DNA of 64,000 nucleotides from Cupriavidus sp. D39 (GCF_026627925.1 NZ_JAPNLE010000009.1:2852001-2916000); one strand, 5' to 3'. Shown: positions 47,611 to 60,755, counted from the first letter of the stretch. Notes: a model not told the origin generated them from the sequence alone. Numbers and translations: made by a program.

Positions 47611-47629
47611 CGGGGCCGTTGCGGCCCCG
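47611..47629. terminator. Hairpin between convergent yacG and mutT genes
   Basis: A perfect CGGGGCCG/CGGCCCCG stem with loop TTG, 6 bp from each gene end. There is no T-tract, so termination efficiency is uncertain. Confidence 0.55.
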
Positions 47630-47634
47630 ACGGT

Positions 47635-48075
47635 TCAGGCGGCGCCGCTCTCGGCAGCCAGCCAGTCCACCACGGGGATCGTTGCGGGCAGCAAGGGGCC
47701 CACGTCCACCGGCGCCGATTGCCACGAGAAGGCCTGCCCCTCGCGGCCGACCAGCTCGCCCGTCCACGCCGTGACCTTGCAGAAATGCAGGCGCACGTAG
47801 GCATGCGGGTAGTCATGCTCCAGCACGTGCCAGCGCACGCTCGCGCCCACCTCGATGCCGAGCTCCTCGTGCAGCTCGCGCGCCAGCGCTTGTTCCACTG
47901 ATTCACCCGGCTCCAGCTTGCCGCCCGGGAATTCCCAGTAGCCTTCGTAAGGCTTGCCCGCCGGCCGCTGGGCCAGCAGGAAGCGCCCGTCGGGCTGCAC
48001 CAGCACGCCGACGGCAACCTCGGTCACCTTGCGCGCCGGCGCCGCTGCGTCGGCCACTTGCGATGCCTCGCTCAT
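47635..48075 (-). CDS. mutT: MutT-type Nudix hydrolase
   Basis: The 146-aa protein has the Nudix box GGKLEPGESVEQALARELHE followed by ELGI (about residues 51-73) and the MutT pattern LLAQRPAGKPYEGYWEFPGG. It is expected to remove 8-oxo-dGTP from the nucleotide pool. The start overlaps the stop of the ATPase gene by 4 bp. Exact substrate unproven. Confidence 0.88.
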   Translation of the reverse strand: MSEASQVADAAAPARKVTEVAVGVLVQPDGRFLLAQRPAGKPYEGYWEFPGGKLEPGESVEQALARELHEELGIEVGASVRWHVLEHDYPHAYVRLHFCKVTAWTGELVGREGQAFSWQSAPVDVGPLLPATIPVVDWLAAESGAA

Positions 48076-48974
48076 GCCTGGCCGTCCTGCGCCGAGGCAA
48101 CGAACGGCTTGCCATGCTTGCCGCCCCAGTCACGGGCGAACTGCCACGCCACCCGGCCCGAGCGTGAGCCGCGCTCCAGCGCCCACACCAGCGCATCACC
48201 GCGCGCGGCGGCAATGTCTTCGGTGCTGCAGCCAAAGTGCCCGAGCCAGTGGCCGACGATGGTCAGGTACTCGTCCTGCTTGGGCGGATAGAACGACAGC
48301 CACAGCCCGAAGCGCTCGGACAGCGATATCTTTTCCTCCACCACTTCGCCGGGATGGATCTCGCCATCGTCGGTATGGCGGTAGGTCTCGTTGTCCTTCA
48401 TGTACTCGGGCAGCAAATGGCGGCGGTTGGAGGTGGCGTAGATCAGCACATTGTCCGACTGCGCGGCCACCGAGCCGTCCAGCGCCGACTTCAGCGACTT
48501 GTAGCCCGACTCGCCCTCTTCGAACGACAGGTCGTCGCAGAAGATGGCAAAGCGCTCGGGACGCCCCGACAGCTGTTCGACGATATCGCCGAGGTCGCCC
48601 AGGTCATCCTTGTCCACTTCCACCAGCCGCAGGCCATCCTTGACGAAAGCATTGAGGCAGGCCTTGATCAGCGAGGACTTGCCGGTGCCGCGCGCGCCCG
48701 TCAGCAACACGTTGTTGGCCGGCAGGTGCTGCACGAACTGGCGCGTATTGGCGACGATGGCGTCCTTCTGCCGCTCGATGTTCTTCAGGTCGTCGAGATG
48801 GATCGGCGGCAACTGGCGGATCGCCTGCAGGTAGCCGATGTTGCCGAACAGGCTCTGCCGCTTGCGCCAGCGGAATGCGACGGCCTGCTCCCAGTCAGCA
48901 TCGGTCAGCTGGGGAGGCAACCATTGTTCAAGGCGGGCGAGGAAACTATCGAGGCGGGCAGCAAGGTCTGACAT
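48072..48974 (-). CDS. DUF815-family ATP-binding protein
   Basis: About 300 aa. A P-loop ATPase with Walker A LLTGARGTGKSSLIKACL and Walker B RFAIFCDDLSFEEGE, sensor YATSNRRHLLPEY. DUF815 proteins are AAA-type ATPases of unknown role. The ATG at 48974 (MSDLAARLDSFLARLEQWLP) is chosen over an upstream frame extension. It lies between argJ and mutT on the minus strand and is coupled to mutT by an ATGA overlap. Confidence 0.88.
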   Translation of the reverse strand: MSDLAARLDSFLARLEQWLPPQLTDADWEQAVAFRWRKRQSLFGNIGYLQAIRQLPPIHLDDLKNIERQKDAIVANTRQFVQHLPANNVLLTGARGTGKSSLIKACLNAFVKDGLRLVEVDKDDLGDLGDIVEQLSGRPERFAIFCDDLSFEEGESGYKSLKSALDGSVAAQSDNVLIYATSNRRHLLPEYMKDNETYRHTDDGEIHPGEVVEEKISLSERFGLWLSFYPPKQDEYLTIVGHWLGHFGCSTEDIAAARGDALVWALERGSRSGRVAWQFARDWGGKHGKPFVASAQDGQA

Positions 48975-49066
48975 GGCGGCTTGGGCGAAGGCGGATCGTT
49001 GGCAGGAATGCGGGCGGATGGCGTGCCGCGCCCGCGCTGGCGGGAGCGGCACAAACGCGATGGTGC

Positions 49067-50295
49067 TTACGAGCGATAGTCCGCGTTGATCGAAACGTAG
49101 TCGTGCGACAGGTCGCAGGTCCAGACCGTGGCGGTGGCGTCGCCACGGCCGAGCGCGATGCGCACGGTGATTTCCGCCTGCTTCATCACGCGCTGGCCGT
49201 CTTCCTCACGATACTCGGGGTTGCGGCCGCCGTCGCGCGCGACCAGGACATCGTCCAGCCACAGATTGACACTCTCCACTTCGAGATCGTCCACACCGGC
49301 ATAGCCCACCGCGGCCAGGATGCGGCCCAGGTTGGGGTCCGAGGCGTAGAAGGCGGTCTTGACCAGCGGCGAATGCGCCACCGCATAGGCGATCAGGCGG
49401 CATTCGGCCACGTCCTTGCCGCCCTCGACCTGGATGGTCATCAGCTTGGTGGCGCCTTCGCCATCGCGCACGATCATCTGCGCGAGTTCCTGCGACAGGT
49501 CGGTCAGCGCGGCGCGCAGCGCCTCGAAATCCGCCCCTCGGCACGCTCGATGGCCGGCGCGCCGGCCTGGCCGCTCGCGATCAGCACAAAGGAGTCATTG
49601 GTGGAGGTATCGCCGTCGATGGTGATGCTGTTGAAGGACCGGTCCGCGGCAAACGACACCAGTGCTTGCAGCACATCCTGCGACACGGTGGCATCGGTGG
49701 CGACAAAGCCGAGCATGGTCGCCATATTGGGGCGGATCATGCCCGCGCCCTTGCTGATGCCGGACAGCGTCACGGTCTTGCCGCCGATCAGCACGGTGCG
49801 CGAGGCGGCCTTGGGCTGGGTGTCGGTGGTCATGATCGACTCCGCCGCGGCCAGCCAGTTGTCGGGCCTGGCATTGGCGATGGCGGCGGGCAGCGCGGCG
49901 GTGATGCGGTCCACCGGCAGCGGCTCGAGGATCACGCCGGTCGAGAACGGCAGGACTTGCTCAGGTGCAATGCCGAGCTGCGCGGCCAGCGCATCGCAGG
50001 TGGCGCGCGCATTGGCCAGGCCCGGCTCGCCGGTGCCGGCGTTGGCGTTGCCGGTGTTGACCACGATCGCGCGGATGCCCTTGCCCGCGGCCAGGTGCTC
50101 GCGGCAGACCTGCACCGGCGCGGCGCAGAAGCGGTTGCGGGTGAACACGCCCGCCACGGTGCTGCCTTGGGCAAGGCGCACCACCAGCACGTCCTTGCGG
50201 TTGGCCTTGCGGACACCCGCTTCGGCCCAGCCAAGCTCGACGCCGGCGACGGGTTTCAGGTTTTCTGCCAGCGGCAGGGGCAGGTTGACGGCCAT
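49067..50295 (-). CDS. argJ: Bifunctional ornithine acetyltransferase/N-acetylglutamate synthase (frameshifted once)
   Basis: Recycles the acetyl group in arginine synthesis. The self-cleavage motif is visible in [12 protein letters not shown], where Thr becomes the nucleophile of the beta chain. The frame breaks after APAIERAEG; adding one base to the C run at 49534-49537 gives [17 protein letters not shown] and continues to the C-terminus ([16 protein letters not shown] ... [15 protein letters not shown]). Restored length is about 409 aa, normal. The start is the ATG at 50295 ([16 protein letters not shown]). Confidence 0.92.
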
Positions 50296-50396
50296 GTGCG
50301 ATCCTCTATGCGTTCGACGTTGCTGGTTTTGCTCGTTTTGCTCATGCCAGGGGCCGCGGGTTCCACTTGATGCAACGTAATGCACCGCCCCTGACG

Positions 50397-50422
50397 AACA
50401 TGCCCGCTTGCGCGGGCATGTT
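50397..50422. terminator. Perfect hairpin downstream of secA
   Basis: AACATGCCCGC (50397-50407) and GCGGGCATGTT (50412-50422) form an 11-bp stem with a 4-base loop, 23-48 bp past the secA stop. There is little T-tract, so it may act in both directions or as an mRNA-protecting structure. Confidence 0.65.
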
Positions 50423-50444
50423 TGCTGACTTCACGGTGCGCGGC

Positions 50445-53228
<2,784 letters not shown>

Positions 53229-53498
53229 CGATTGCTTTCACCTACGCGAGTGGTACGCCGCCGTGGTACGCACTAGGGCGGCCTAGCCGCCGGCTTGGCC
53301 GGCTGCCCAGGGCGGACCGCGCGAGGAAATAGGAAGATTGGCGCAAAACGCCGAGTTTATCACGCGCGCGGGTCACGACCGGAACCTAGCGGCAGGCGAA
53401 ACGCTGTGCAAACCACACCGCGCGTCCCCCACCACTTGACGGCCCGGACACAACCCGCGCATCCAATGCTTCCGACATCGGGGCGGCGCCCTGGTTCT
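53229..53498. other. Intergenic region between the M23 peptidase gene and secA
   Basis: About 270 bp without a supported gene; it should hold the secA promoter on the minus strand. No clear -10/-35 pair stood out in the GC-rich sequence. Confidence 0.4.
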
Positions 53499-54434
53499 TC
53501 AACGGATGAGATTGCGTTCGGTGGGTACCGGCGCCTGCGCAACCTGGGCTGGCGCAGGCTTGGCGATGGCCAGGAAGCGATTCGGGTTTTGCGGCACGCC
53601 GTCCACATGCACCTCGAAATGCAGGTGCGCGCCGGTGGCGCGCCCGGTGGAGCCTACCAGGGCGATCTGCTGGCCAGGCTTGACCAGGTCGCCGGCCTTC
53701 ACCTGCAGCTTGGAGGCGTGCGCATAGCGGGTCTTGAGGCCGTTGCCGTGATCGATGTCGATCAGGTTGCCGTACTCGGGATGCCATTGCGCCGCGACCA
53801 CCACGCCGCCGGCCGCCGCCACGATCGGGGTACCTGCGGGTGCCGAAAAATCCACTCCGTCATGCGGGGTGCGGCGCCCGGTGAAGGGGTCGAAGCGCCA
53901 GCCAAAGCCGGATGCGTCGTAGCCGCTCGCCACCGGCAGCACGCGCGGGACACGGCGACTCTCGCTCTGGCGATCCAGCAACGTGCTCGCCACCACGTCG
54001 AAATAGTCCGCGTGCTGCTCGGCCTGGTCCGACAGGCGCGCCAGCGCAAGCTGCAGTTCTGGCAGGCTCGACGTGCGCGACTGCGCGGACGCGGCCAGGC
54101 CGCCCCGCCCGGGCGGCTGCTGGAAGTTGAATTCCTTGGGCGCGATGCCGGCCAGCCCCGAGACCCGCTCGCCCAGCGCATCCAGCCGCACCATCCGGGC
54201 CTGGATCTCGCCCACGCGCGCTGCAAGCACATTGAGGTTGGCCCGCAGGTAAGCGTCGTCGCCCGGCGCGCGGGCCGGCGCTGTGATGCCCGAGCGCGCC
54301 ACGATCCAGGTCAGGGCCGACGACACCAGCGCAACGACCAGGCACAGCAGCACGACGGCGGCAAAGACCTTGCCCCGCGACAGGGTGAAATGGCGAACAC
54401 GCGGCAGGCGGGGGTGAAGCACGATGATCTGCAA
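53499..54434 (-). CDS. M23-family (LytM-type) metallopeptidase
   Basis: About 311 aa. An N-terminal membrane anchor (KVFAAVVLLCLVVALVSSAL), a coiled-coil-like linker and a C-terminal LytM domain with zinc ligands in TPHDGVDFSAPAGTP and GAHLHFEVHVDG. It cleaves peptidoglycan cross-links or activates amidases in the periplasm. A TTG at 54434, 7 bp after AGAAGGAG, is the best start; an ATG at 54452 lacks a ribosome site. Next to secA in many Burkholderiales. Confidence 0.88.
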   Translation of the reverse strand: MQIIVLHPRLPRVRHFTLSRGKVFAAVVLLCLVVALVSSALTWIVARSGITAPARAPGDDAYLRANLNVLAARVGEIQARMVRLDALGERVSGLAGIAPKEFNFQQPPGRGGLAASAQSRTSSLPELQLALARLSDQAEQHADYFDVVASTLLDRQSESRRVPRVLPVASGYDASGFGWRFDPFTGRRTPHDGVDFSAPAGTPIVAAAGGVVVAAQWHPEYGNLIDIDHGNGLKTRYAHASKLQVKAGDLVKPGQQIALVGSTGRATGAHLHFEVHVDGVPQNPNRFLAIAKPAPAQVAQAPVPTERNLIR

Positions 54435-54530
54435 GGCGCAACTCCTTCTCATGCCTGGCCGCGGCGCCGGCCAGGCAGCCGCGGCGCATAAGCCGCCGCA
54501 CTGACGCGAACGGCACGCTAGAATGCGCGC

Positions 54531-55043
54531 ATGCGCATGTTTACCCATTACGCCCTCCAGACGCCCGCCGCCAAGCCGCTTAACGACTGGCTCGACAAGG
54601 CTGGCCCGGTCTCGGCCCTGATGCAGACGGCACGGGAACTGGCGGCACTGGAGGCTGAGGTGCTGTCGCTCCTGCCACGCGGACTGCAGGATGGCATCGC
54701 TGTTGCCGGCGTCAAGCAAGACGCCCGCGGCATCGGGCAAGGCCAGTCGGAGCGAACTTTACTGTTGCTTGCAGCCCATGGGGCCGCAGCGGCACGAGTT
54801 CGGCAGGTGGTTCCAACGCTACTTTCGAGACTGCAACAGCGGGGGTCGCAGATTACCGCAATCCGGGTGAGGGTACAACCGGAGGTCGGGCGGCAGAGCG
54901 ATTGGGACACCGGGCCGGTGGTGAAGCCCAAGGTGGCGCGGATGTCCGCGACGGGGCTGTCCAGCCTGGACGAGTTGGCGAAGGGCTTGCCGGATTCGCC
55001 GCTGCGGGATGCGTTGAATACGCTGTTGTCGCACCATCGGTAA
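54531..55043 (+). CDS. DciA-like protein (DUF721)
   Basis: A 170-aa protein with a KH-like DUF721 core (ERTLLLLAAHGAAAARVRQV then ITAIRVRVQPEV), the domain of the DciA helicase loader found in bacteria without DnaC. It lies on the plus strand between the divergent M23 gene and the convergent lpxC. This gene next to lpxC-secA is normal in the group. Confidence 0.8.
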   Translation: MRMFTHYALQTPAAKPLNDWLDKAGPVSALMQTARELAALEAEVLSLLPRGLQDGIAVAGVKQDARGIGQGQSERTLLLLAAHGAAAARVRQVVPTLLSRLQQRGSQITAIRVRVQPEVGRQSDWDTGPVVKPKVARMSATGLSSLDELAKGLPDSPLRDALNTLLSHHR

Positions 55044-55067
55044 GGCTGCCAGGCAGCCGCCGGGCGT

Positions 55068-55091
55068 AAAAAGCCGGCCCTGAGGTCGGCT
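55068..55091 (-). terminator. Terminator of the lpxC transcript
   Basis: The minus strand reads AGCCGACC/GGCCGGCT (one G-T pair) with a 4-base loop, ending in five T; also positioned after the convergent DUF721 gene. Confidence 0.7.
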
Positions 55092-55143
55092 CTTCATGCA
55101 AGGCCGGAAGACTGGCCCCGACTCCTGCCAGGCGTTACAGGCG

Positions 55144-56061
55144 TTAGGCAAACGCCGGCACCAACTGCGGCAGGAAAGCCGGCGGCGCATCCTCGACGCG
55201 GTCGAACGTCACCATCTCGTAGGCTTCCTGATCGGCCAGCAACGCCCGCAACAGCTGGTTGTTGAGCCCGTGCCCTGATTTGTTGGCGATATACGCGCCA
55301 ATCAGCGGATGCCCGACCACGTACAGGTCACCGATCGCATCCAGGATCTTGTGGCGCACGAACTCGTCGCCGTAGCGCAGTTCTTCGTTGTTCAGCATGC
55401 GGTGCTCGTCGAGCACGATCGCGTTGTCCAGGCTGCCGCCGCGGGCCAGGCCCATCTCGCGCAAGGCCTCCACTTCATGGGCAAAGCCGAAGGTGCGGGC
55501 GCGGGCGATTTCGCGCACATAGCTGGTGTCGGCGAAATCGATGGCGAAGGTCTGGCCGGTCTTGTCGACCGCGGGATGGCGGAAATCGATGGTGAAAGCC
55601 AGCTTGAAGCCAAAGAAGGGCTCCAGTCGCGCCAGCTTGTCGCCTTCACGCACTTCCACGGCTTTCTTCACGCGGATGAATCGCTTGGGTGCCGATTGCT
55701 GCTCGATCTCGGCCGATTGCAGCAGGAAGACGAAAGACGCGGCGCTACCATCCATGATGGGGATTTCTTCGGCGTCGACATCCACATACAGGTTGTCGAT
55801 GCCAAGGCCCGCGCAGGCGGACATCAAATGCTCCACGGTCGAGACGCGCGCGCCATCCTTCTGCAGGACCGACGCCAGGCGCGTGTCGCCGATGGCTGAC
55901 GCGCTCGCGGGGATCTCGACCGCTTCTGGCAGGTCGACGCGGGTGAATACGATGCCGGTATCCACCGGGGCCGGGCGCAGCGTCAGCGTCACTTTACGGC
56001 CCGAGTGCAAACCAATGCCAACGGTCTTGACCAGGGATTTGATGGTGCGCTGTTTGAGCAT
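55144..56061 (-). CDS. lpxC: UDP-3-O-acyl-N-acetylglucosamine deacetylase
   Basis: The committed step of lipid A synthesis. The 305-aa zinc enzyme starts [20 protein letters not shown]; ligands are in [31 protein letters not shown] and [11 protein letters not shown]. The C-terminal tail is short. It is the last gene of the division/cell-wall region on this strand. Confidence 0.97.
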   Translation of the reverse strand: MLKQRTIKSLVKTVGIGLHSGRKVTLTLRPAPVDTGIVFTRVDLPEAVEIPASASAIGDTRLASVLQKDGARVSTVEHLMSACAGLGIDNLYVDVDAEEIPIMDGSAASFVFLLQSAEIEQQSAPKRFIRVKKAVEVREGDKLARLEPFFGFKLAFTIDFRHPAVDKTGQTFAIDFADTSYVREIARARTFGFAHEVEALREMGLARGGSLDNAIVLDEHRMLNNEELRYGDEFVRHKILDAIGDLYVVGHPLIGAYIANKSGHGLNNQLLRALLADQEAYEMVTFDRVEDAPPAFLPQLVPAFA

Positions 56062-56235
56062 GACAGTCTCAGCTATTATTAAAATCTATCAAGTACACTT
56101 TCTAATATAGCGATTTTACCATTGCTTCGTTTGCTGCGCTGCGTCACTTTGTTTCGGTGTGTTAGCACAGAAGAAATAAATCACTATAAATGAATCAAAA
56201 GTCACTTATGTGGCGTGTGCTGACACATTCCCGTA
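56062..56235. other. AT-rich promoter region of lpxC
   Basis: About 174 bp, markedly AT-rich against its surroundings. On the minus strand TAAAAT and TATATT lie about 40-60 bp before the lpxC ATG as possible -10 elements. No gene seen. Confidence 0.5.
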
Positions 56236-56742
56236 TTACGCGCGCAACGCAGCCAGCACGGCTTCGGCACTGCTGACCTTGAACTCGCCGGGCGCTTCAA
56301 GCCACAGGTGAGACACCACGCCATCATCGAGCACCATGGCGTAGCGCTTGGAGCGTACGCCCATGCCGCGCGCGGTAAGGTCTTGTTCCAGGCCCAGCCG
56401 GCGCGTCCATTCGGCGCTGCCGTCGGCCATCATGCGCACACGGCCGCCGGTGTTCTGCTCGCGGCCCCAGGCGCCCATGACAAAGGCGTCGTTGACCGAT
56501 ACGCACCAGATTTCGTCCACGCCGGCCGCGCGCAGCGCGTCTGCCTGCGCGACAAAACCCGGCACATGCTTGGCGGAGCAGGTCGGCGTAAAGGCGCCGG
56601 GCAGGCCGAACACCACGATCTTGCGGCCACGCGCGAGCTCCGCCGCCGAGAAGGAATTGGGCCCGAGGGCGCAGCCGCCGGTTTCGACCTCAAAGAACTC
56701 GTTCAGCGTGGCGTCCGGCACACGCGCTCCAATAGCGATCAT
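56236..56742 (-). CDS. Prx5-type peroxiredoxin
   Basis: The 168-aa thiol peroxidase has the peroxidatic Cys in PGAFTPTCSAKHVPGF (about residue 50) and the following VDEIWCVSVNDAFVMGAWG with a second Cys. It reduces hydrogen peroxide and organic peroxides with a thiol donor. The ATG at 56742 (MIAIGARVPDATLNEFF) is the conserved start. It lies between ftsZ and lpxC, as in related genomes. Confidence 0.9.
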   Translation of the reverse strand: MIAIGARVPDATLNEFFEVETGGCALGPNSFSAAELARGRKIVVFGLPGAFTPTCSAKHVPGFVAQADALRAAGVDEIWCVSVNDAFVMGAWGREQNTGGRVRMMADGSAEWTRRLGLEQDLTARGMGVRSKRYAMVLDDGVVSHLWLEAPGEFKVSSAEAVLAALRA

Positions 56743-57243
56743 GCTGTGTCTTCCTGTCTCGGTAAAAACCCTGTTTAGCATCATAGTGCGCCCGCCGCGG
56801 GTGCCCAAGGCGGTTCACCGCCCGTTACGTCGTCGGAATCCTCCGACAAGGCGGCGCCCGGGTTCCTGCGGGGAGCATCAGTCGACTCGCGCCATGTGCG
56901 CACGATGGATGCGCGATGCTTACATCACTTCAGGGCGGCCTTTCCTGCTGCGAGCCGCACTGTTCTTGAAATAAATCTGCGCGCCGATCTTGCGATCGAC
57001 GCGCGGACGACGGCACATCCCGGCCGGGAGGGGCGGGAGACCAGTCCGGGGAGGCGGCCGGAGGCACGCCTGTCCTGGCGACGGGATGCAGCCTGAGCGC
57101 GTCAGCGAAAGTGCGGCGGGCTGGCTGCCGCTCAGTCCGAAACCACCGGGCGGAACACGAGCGTAGGGAGCGCTTGCGTGTTTCGCTGGTCCGGGGTCAC
57201 GGCCTGATGGCAACCGGCCTTGCCGGCACCTTGCCAAGGCATC
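56743..57243. other. Intergenic region between ftsZ and the peroxiredoxin gene
   Basis: About 500 bp, GC-rich. A minus-strand frame (56920-57237) has no recognisable features and an Arg/Pro/Ser-rich composition typical of non-coding GC-rich DNA. It should contain the ftsZ transcript end and the peroxiredoxin promoter; neither is clear. Confidence 0.45.
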
Positions 57244-58443
57244 TCAGTCCGCCTGCTTGCGCAGGAAGGCCGGGATGTCGTACGTATCCACACCCTTTTC
57301 CTGCAGCGCGGCCACGTGGGCGGATGCAGACTCGCGCGAGCTGCGCCATACCGCCGGCGTGTCCAGGTTGCTGTAGTCCGGCGCGCTGCTGTGGCTTGCG
57401 CCCACGTTGTTGGTCATGTTGCCCATCATCTGCACCGGCATGTTGTCGGTACCGGTCTTGAGCAGGGTCATCGGCTGTTGCTTCTTGGCCGAACGGCCCA
57501 GGCCCGTCGCCACCACCGTCACGCGCAGTGCGTCGCCCATGGCGTCGTCATACACCGTACCGAAGATCACGGTGGCATCTTCCGCGGCGTAGCTGCGGAT
57601 GGTGTTCATGACTTCCTTGGTTTCCGACAGCTTGAGCGAGCGGCTGGCGGTGATGTTGACCAGCACGCCGCGCGCGCCCGACAGGTCCACGCCTTCCAGC
57701 AGCGGGCTGGCGACAGCCTGCTCGGCAGCCAGGCGGGCGCGGTCAACGCCCGACACGGTGGCCGTGCCCATCATGGCCTTGCCCTGCTCGCCCATGACCG
57801 TCTTCACGTCTTCGAAGTCGACGTTCACCAGGCCATCGACATTGATGATCTCGGCGATGCCGGCAACCGCGTTGTGCAGCACGTCGTCGGCGCACTGGAA
57901 GCACTTGTCCATCTCGGCGTCGTCGCCCATCACTTCGAACAGCTTTTCGTTGAGCACGACGATCAGCGAATCGACGCAGGACTCCAGCTCGCCGGAACCG
58001 GCTTCCGCCACCTTGGCGCGGCGCGCGCCTTCGAACTCGAAGGGCTTGCTGACCACGCCCACGGTCAGGATGCCCATTTCCTTGGCAACCTGGGCCACGA
58101 CCGGGGCAGCGCCGGTACCGGTGCCGCCGCCCATGCCGGCAGTGATGAAGACCATGTGCGCGCCACGCAGCGAGTCGGCGATCTGCTCGCGCGCCTGATC
58201 TGCGCAGTTGCGGCCGACCTCCGGCTTGGCGCCGGCCCCCAGGCCGGTGTTGCCGAGCTGCAGCACGCGCGAAGCGCTGGAGCGCTTGAGCGCCTGCGCA
58301 TCGGTGTTCATGCAGATAAATTCGACGCCTTGCACGCCACGGCTGATCATGTGCTGCACAGCGTTGCCGCCCGCGCCGCCCACGCCAATCACCTTGATGA
58401 TGGTGCCGTCCTGCAATTCCGTTTCGATCATGTCAAAGTCCAT
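57244..58443 (-). CDS. ftsZ: Cell division GTPase FtsZ
   Basis: The 399-aa tubulin homologue forms the division ring. It has IIKVIGVGGAGGNAVQHM, the GTP signature AGMGGGTGTGAAPV, and the C-terminal conserved tail TYDIPAFLRKQAD that binds FtsA and ZipA. The ATG at 58443 (MDFDMIETELQDG) is chosen over one four codons earlier. Frame intact. Confidence 0.98.
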   Translation of the reverse strand: MDFDMIETELQDGTIIKVIGVGGAGGNAVQHMISRGVQGVEFICMNTDAQALKRSSASRVLQLGNTGLGAGAKPEVGRNCADQAREQIADSLRGAHMVFITAGMGGGTGTGAAPVVAQVAKEMGILTVGVVSKPFEFEGARRAKVAEAGSGELESCVDSLIVVLNEKLFEVMGDDAEMDKCFQCADDVLHNAVAGIAEIINVDGLVNVDFEDVKTVMGEQGKAMMGTATVSGVDRARLAAEQAVASPLLEGVDLSGARGVLVNITASRSLKLSETKEVMNTIRSYAAEDATVIFGTVYDDAMGDALRVTVVATGLGRSAKKQQPMTLLKTGTDNMPVQMMGNMTNNVGASHSSAPDYSNLDTPAVWRSSRESASAHVAALQEKGVDTYDIPAFLRKQAD

Positions 58444-58541
58444 CACTGCCTCCAAGAAGAATCAGCCGCCAAACGCTGCAGCCTCCCCGCCGCAACCCTT
58501 GGTTACTGAACAAGAAACCATCAAAAAACTGCGTGTTCAAC

Positions 58542-58569
58542 GGCCTGTCCGCCATTCGGTGGACAGGCC
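58542..58569. repeat. Perfect hairpin in the ftsA-ftsZ spacer
   Basis: GGCCTGTCC (58542-58550) and GGACAGGCC (58561-58569) form a 9-bp stem with a 10-base loop, about 40 bp after the ftsA stop and 100 bp before the ftsZ start. A TTTTTTG tract lies further downstream on the minus strand. It may act as attenuator or processing site that sets the ftsZ:ftsA ratio. Confidence 0.6.
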
Positions 58570-58607
58570 CGCCATTCAATCCAGTGCAATCCGATCGCCT
58601 GCAACGT

Positions 58608-59839
58608 TCAGAAGTTGCCGACGAACCATTCCTTCATGCGGGTCCACACCTGCTTGACCGAGCCGCTCTGCACCGCCACCTTGCGGCCACGCATGCGCTG
58701 CACGCGGCCTTCGAGCAGTAGTCCCATTACGGTCGAATAGCGCGGACTCTTAACGACTTCGTGCAAATTTCCGCGATATTCAGGCACGCCGACCCGAACC
58801 GGTTTGAGGAATATGTCCTCGCCCAGTTCCACCATGCCCGGCATCATCGCCGTGCCGCCGGTGATCACCACCCCCGACGACAGCAGTTCCTCATAGCCCG
58901 ATTCGCGCACCACCTGGTGCACCAGCGAGTACAACTCCTCGATACGCGGCTCGATCACCGCCGCCAGCGCCTGGCGCGACAGCGAGCGCGTACCGCGGTC
59001 GCCAACGCCGGGGACCTCGATCATGTCTTCCGGATCGGCGATGGCCTGCTTGGCGATGCCATACTGGATCTTGACGTCCTCGGCATCGGGCGTGGGCGTG
59101 CGCAGCGCCATGGCGATGTCGTTGGTGATCTGGTCGCCGGCGATGGGGATCACGGCCGTATGCCGGATCGCGCCTTCGCTGAAGATGGCGATATCGGTAG
59201 TGCCGCCGCCAATGTCGACCAGCACCACGCCGAGTTCCTTCTCGTCCTCGGTCAGCACCGCCAGGCTGGAGGCCAGCGGCTGCAGGATCAGGTCGTGCAC
59301 TTCCAGGCCGCAGCGGCGCACGCATTTGACGATGTTCTGCGCCGCGCTGACCGCGCCGGTGACGATATGCACCTTCACTTCCAGGCGGATGCCGCTCATG
59401 CCGATCGGCTCGCGCACGTCTTCCTGGCCGTCGATGATGAATTCCTGCGTCAGGATGTGCAGGATTTGCTGATCGGTCGGGATATTGACCGCCTTGGCGG
59501 TCTCGATCACCCGGGCCACGTCGGTCTGGGTGACCTCCTTGTCCTTGATCGCCACCATGCCGCTGGAATTGAAGCTGCGGATATGGCTGCCGGCAATGCC
59601 GGTGAACACCTCGGAGATCTTGCAGTCGGCCATCAGCTCAGCCTCCTCCAGCGCACGCTGGATGGACTGCACGGTGGCCTCGATATTGACCACGACCCCT
59701 TTTTCAGACCCTTGGACTCAGACTGGCCCATCCCGATCACTTCGTAGCTGCCGTCGGGGCGCAACTCCGCCACCACCGCGGCCACTTTGGAAGTGCCGAT
59801 ATCGAGACCGACCAGTAGGTCCTTGTATTCCTTGCTCAT
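58608..59839 (-). CDS. ftsA: Cell division protein FtsA (frameshifted once)
   Basis: The actin-like protein tethers FtsZ to the membrane. The first frame (about 59700 to 59839) starts MSKEYKDLLVGLDIGTSKVA (phosphate-1 loop); the second continues with VNIEATVQSIQRALEEAELM, VVLVDIGGGTTDIAIFSEG and ends with an amphipathic membrane helix (MKEWFVGNF). Adding one base to the C run at 59696-59699 gives SKGLKKGVVVNIEATV and a protein of about 410 aa. The start overlaps the ftsQ stop by 4 bp. FtsA is normally required for division, so a sequence error is likely. Confidence 0.94.
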
Positions 59840-60755
59840 CGGTTTTTCTCCGCGTTCTTGCTCTTGAGTCGCGTCGGGTTGTTGTTCGGATTGGTGCGGG
59901 CGTTCGTACTCGCGTTGGTGCTCGTGCTTGTGCTCGTGCTTGTGCTGGAGCCAGCGGCTTTCGCCTTGGCTGCCGCCGTTGCCTGGGCATCGGTCAGGAA
60001 TCGCACGTTAGCCGCGCGAATCGCGAACCCGTTGGGGTATCGCAGGTCCGCATACTCGATCTGCTTGCCCCACTGCTCCGTGACCTGGGGCCAGGCCACC
60101 ACGAATCGCTTGACGCGCTGGTCCATGGCGTCGCGCTCCTCGTCATTCTGTTCACGGCCAAGCTCCACCACCATGCCGTTGGAAAGCTTGGCGCGCCAGG
60201 CATAGCGGGACGACAGCGTGACCGCCAGCGGCTCCACCCTCAGCGGCTTGAACCACTCGCGCATGACTTCGATCTTGACCACCACGTCGCTCTCGCTGTC
60301 CGGCGGGCCATCGAGCGCGAGCAACTGGGCATCTTCCTCGGCTTCGGCCGGATTGGCGACGAAAACTTCGCCATAAGTGTTGATCAGGCGCCCACTGTCG
60401 GCATTGCCCCACGTACCGAGGGCTTCGTGCTCCTCGACTTCGACCGCCAGCCCGTTGGGCCATTCGCGCCGCACGCTGGCACGGCGTACCCAAGGCACCG
60501 ACTCGAAGATCTGGCGCGCCTCGTTCAGGTCGAGCGTGAAAAGCTCCCGGACAGCTTGCCCAACGCGTTGGCGCGCACGCTCGGCGCATTGACATGGCGC
60601 AGGGAGCCGCCTTCCATCGACGCCAGCTCGACGTGGGTAATGGCAAACACCGGCCGCTGCGCCAGCCATAGCAGGCCGGCCGCGAACGCCATCACCGCCA
60701 CCAGCGCGTAGAGCGTGGAGGCGATCAGGTTAAGCAGGCGAGTGTTGTGCCACAT
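59836..60755 (-). CDS. ftsQ: Cell division protein FtsQ (frameshifted once)
   Basis: The bitopic divisome protein has one membrane helix (LIASTLYALVAVMAFAAGLL), a POTRA domain (VFAITHVELASMEGGSLRHV) and the periplasmic beta domain. The join is at the A run 60539-60542: adding one base gives KLSGSFFTLDLNEARQIFES. Restored length about 306 aa. The C-terminus has a low-complexity Ser/Thr/Asn tail (about 59880-59960) made of short repeats. It lies between ddlB and ftsA. Confidence 0.92.

Noticed and set aside
56920..57237. 105-aa minus-strand frame between ftsZ and the peroxiredoxin gene
   Set aside because: Arg/Pro/Ser-rich with no conserved features.
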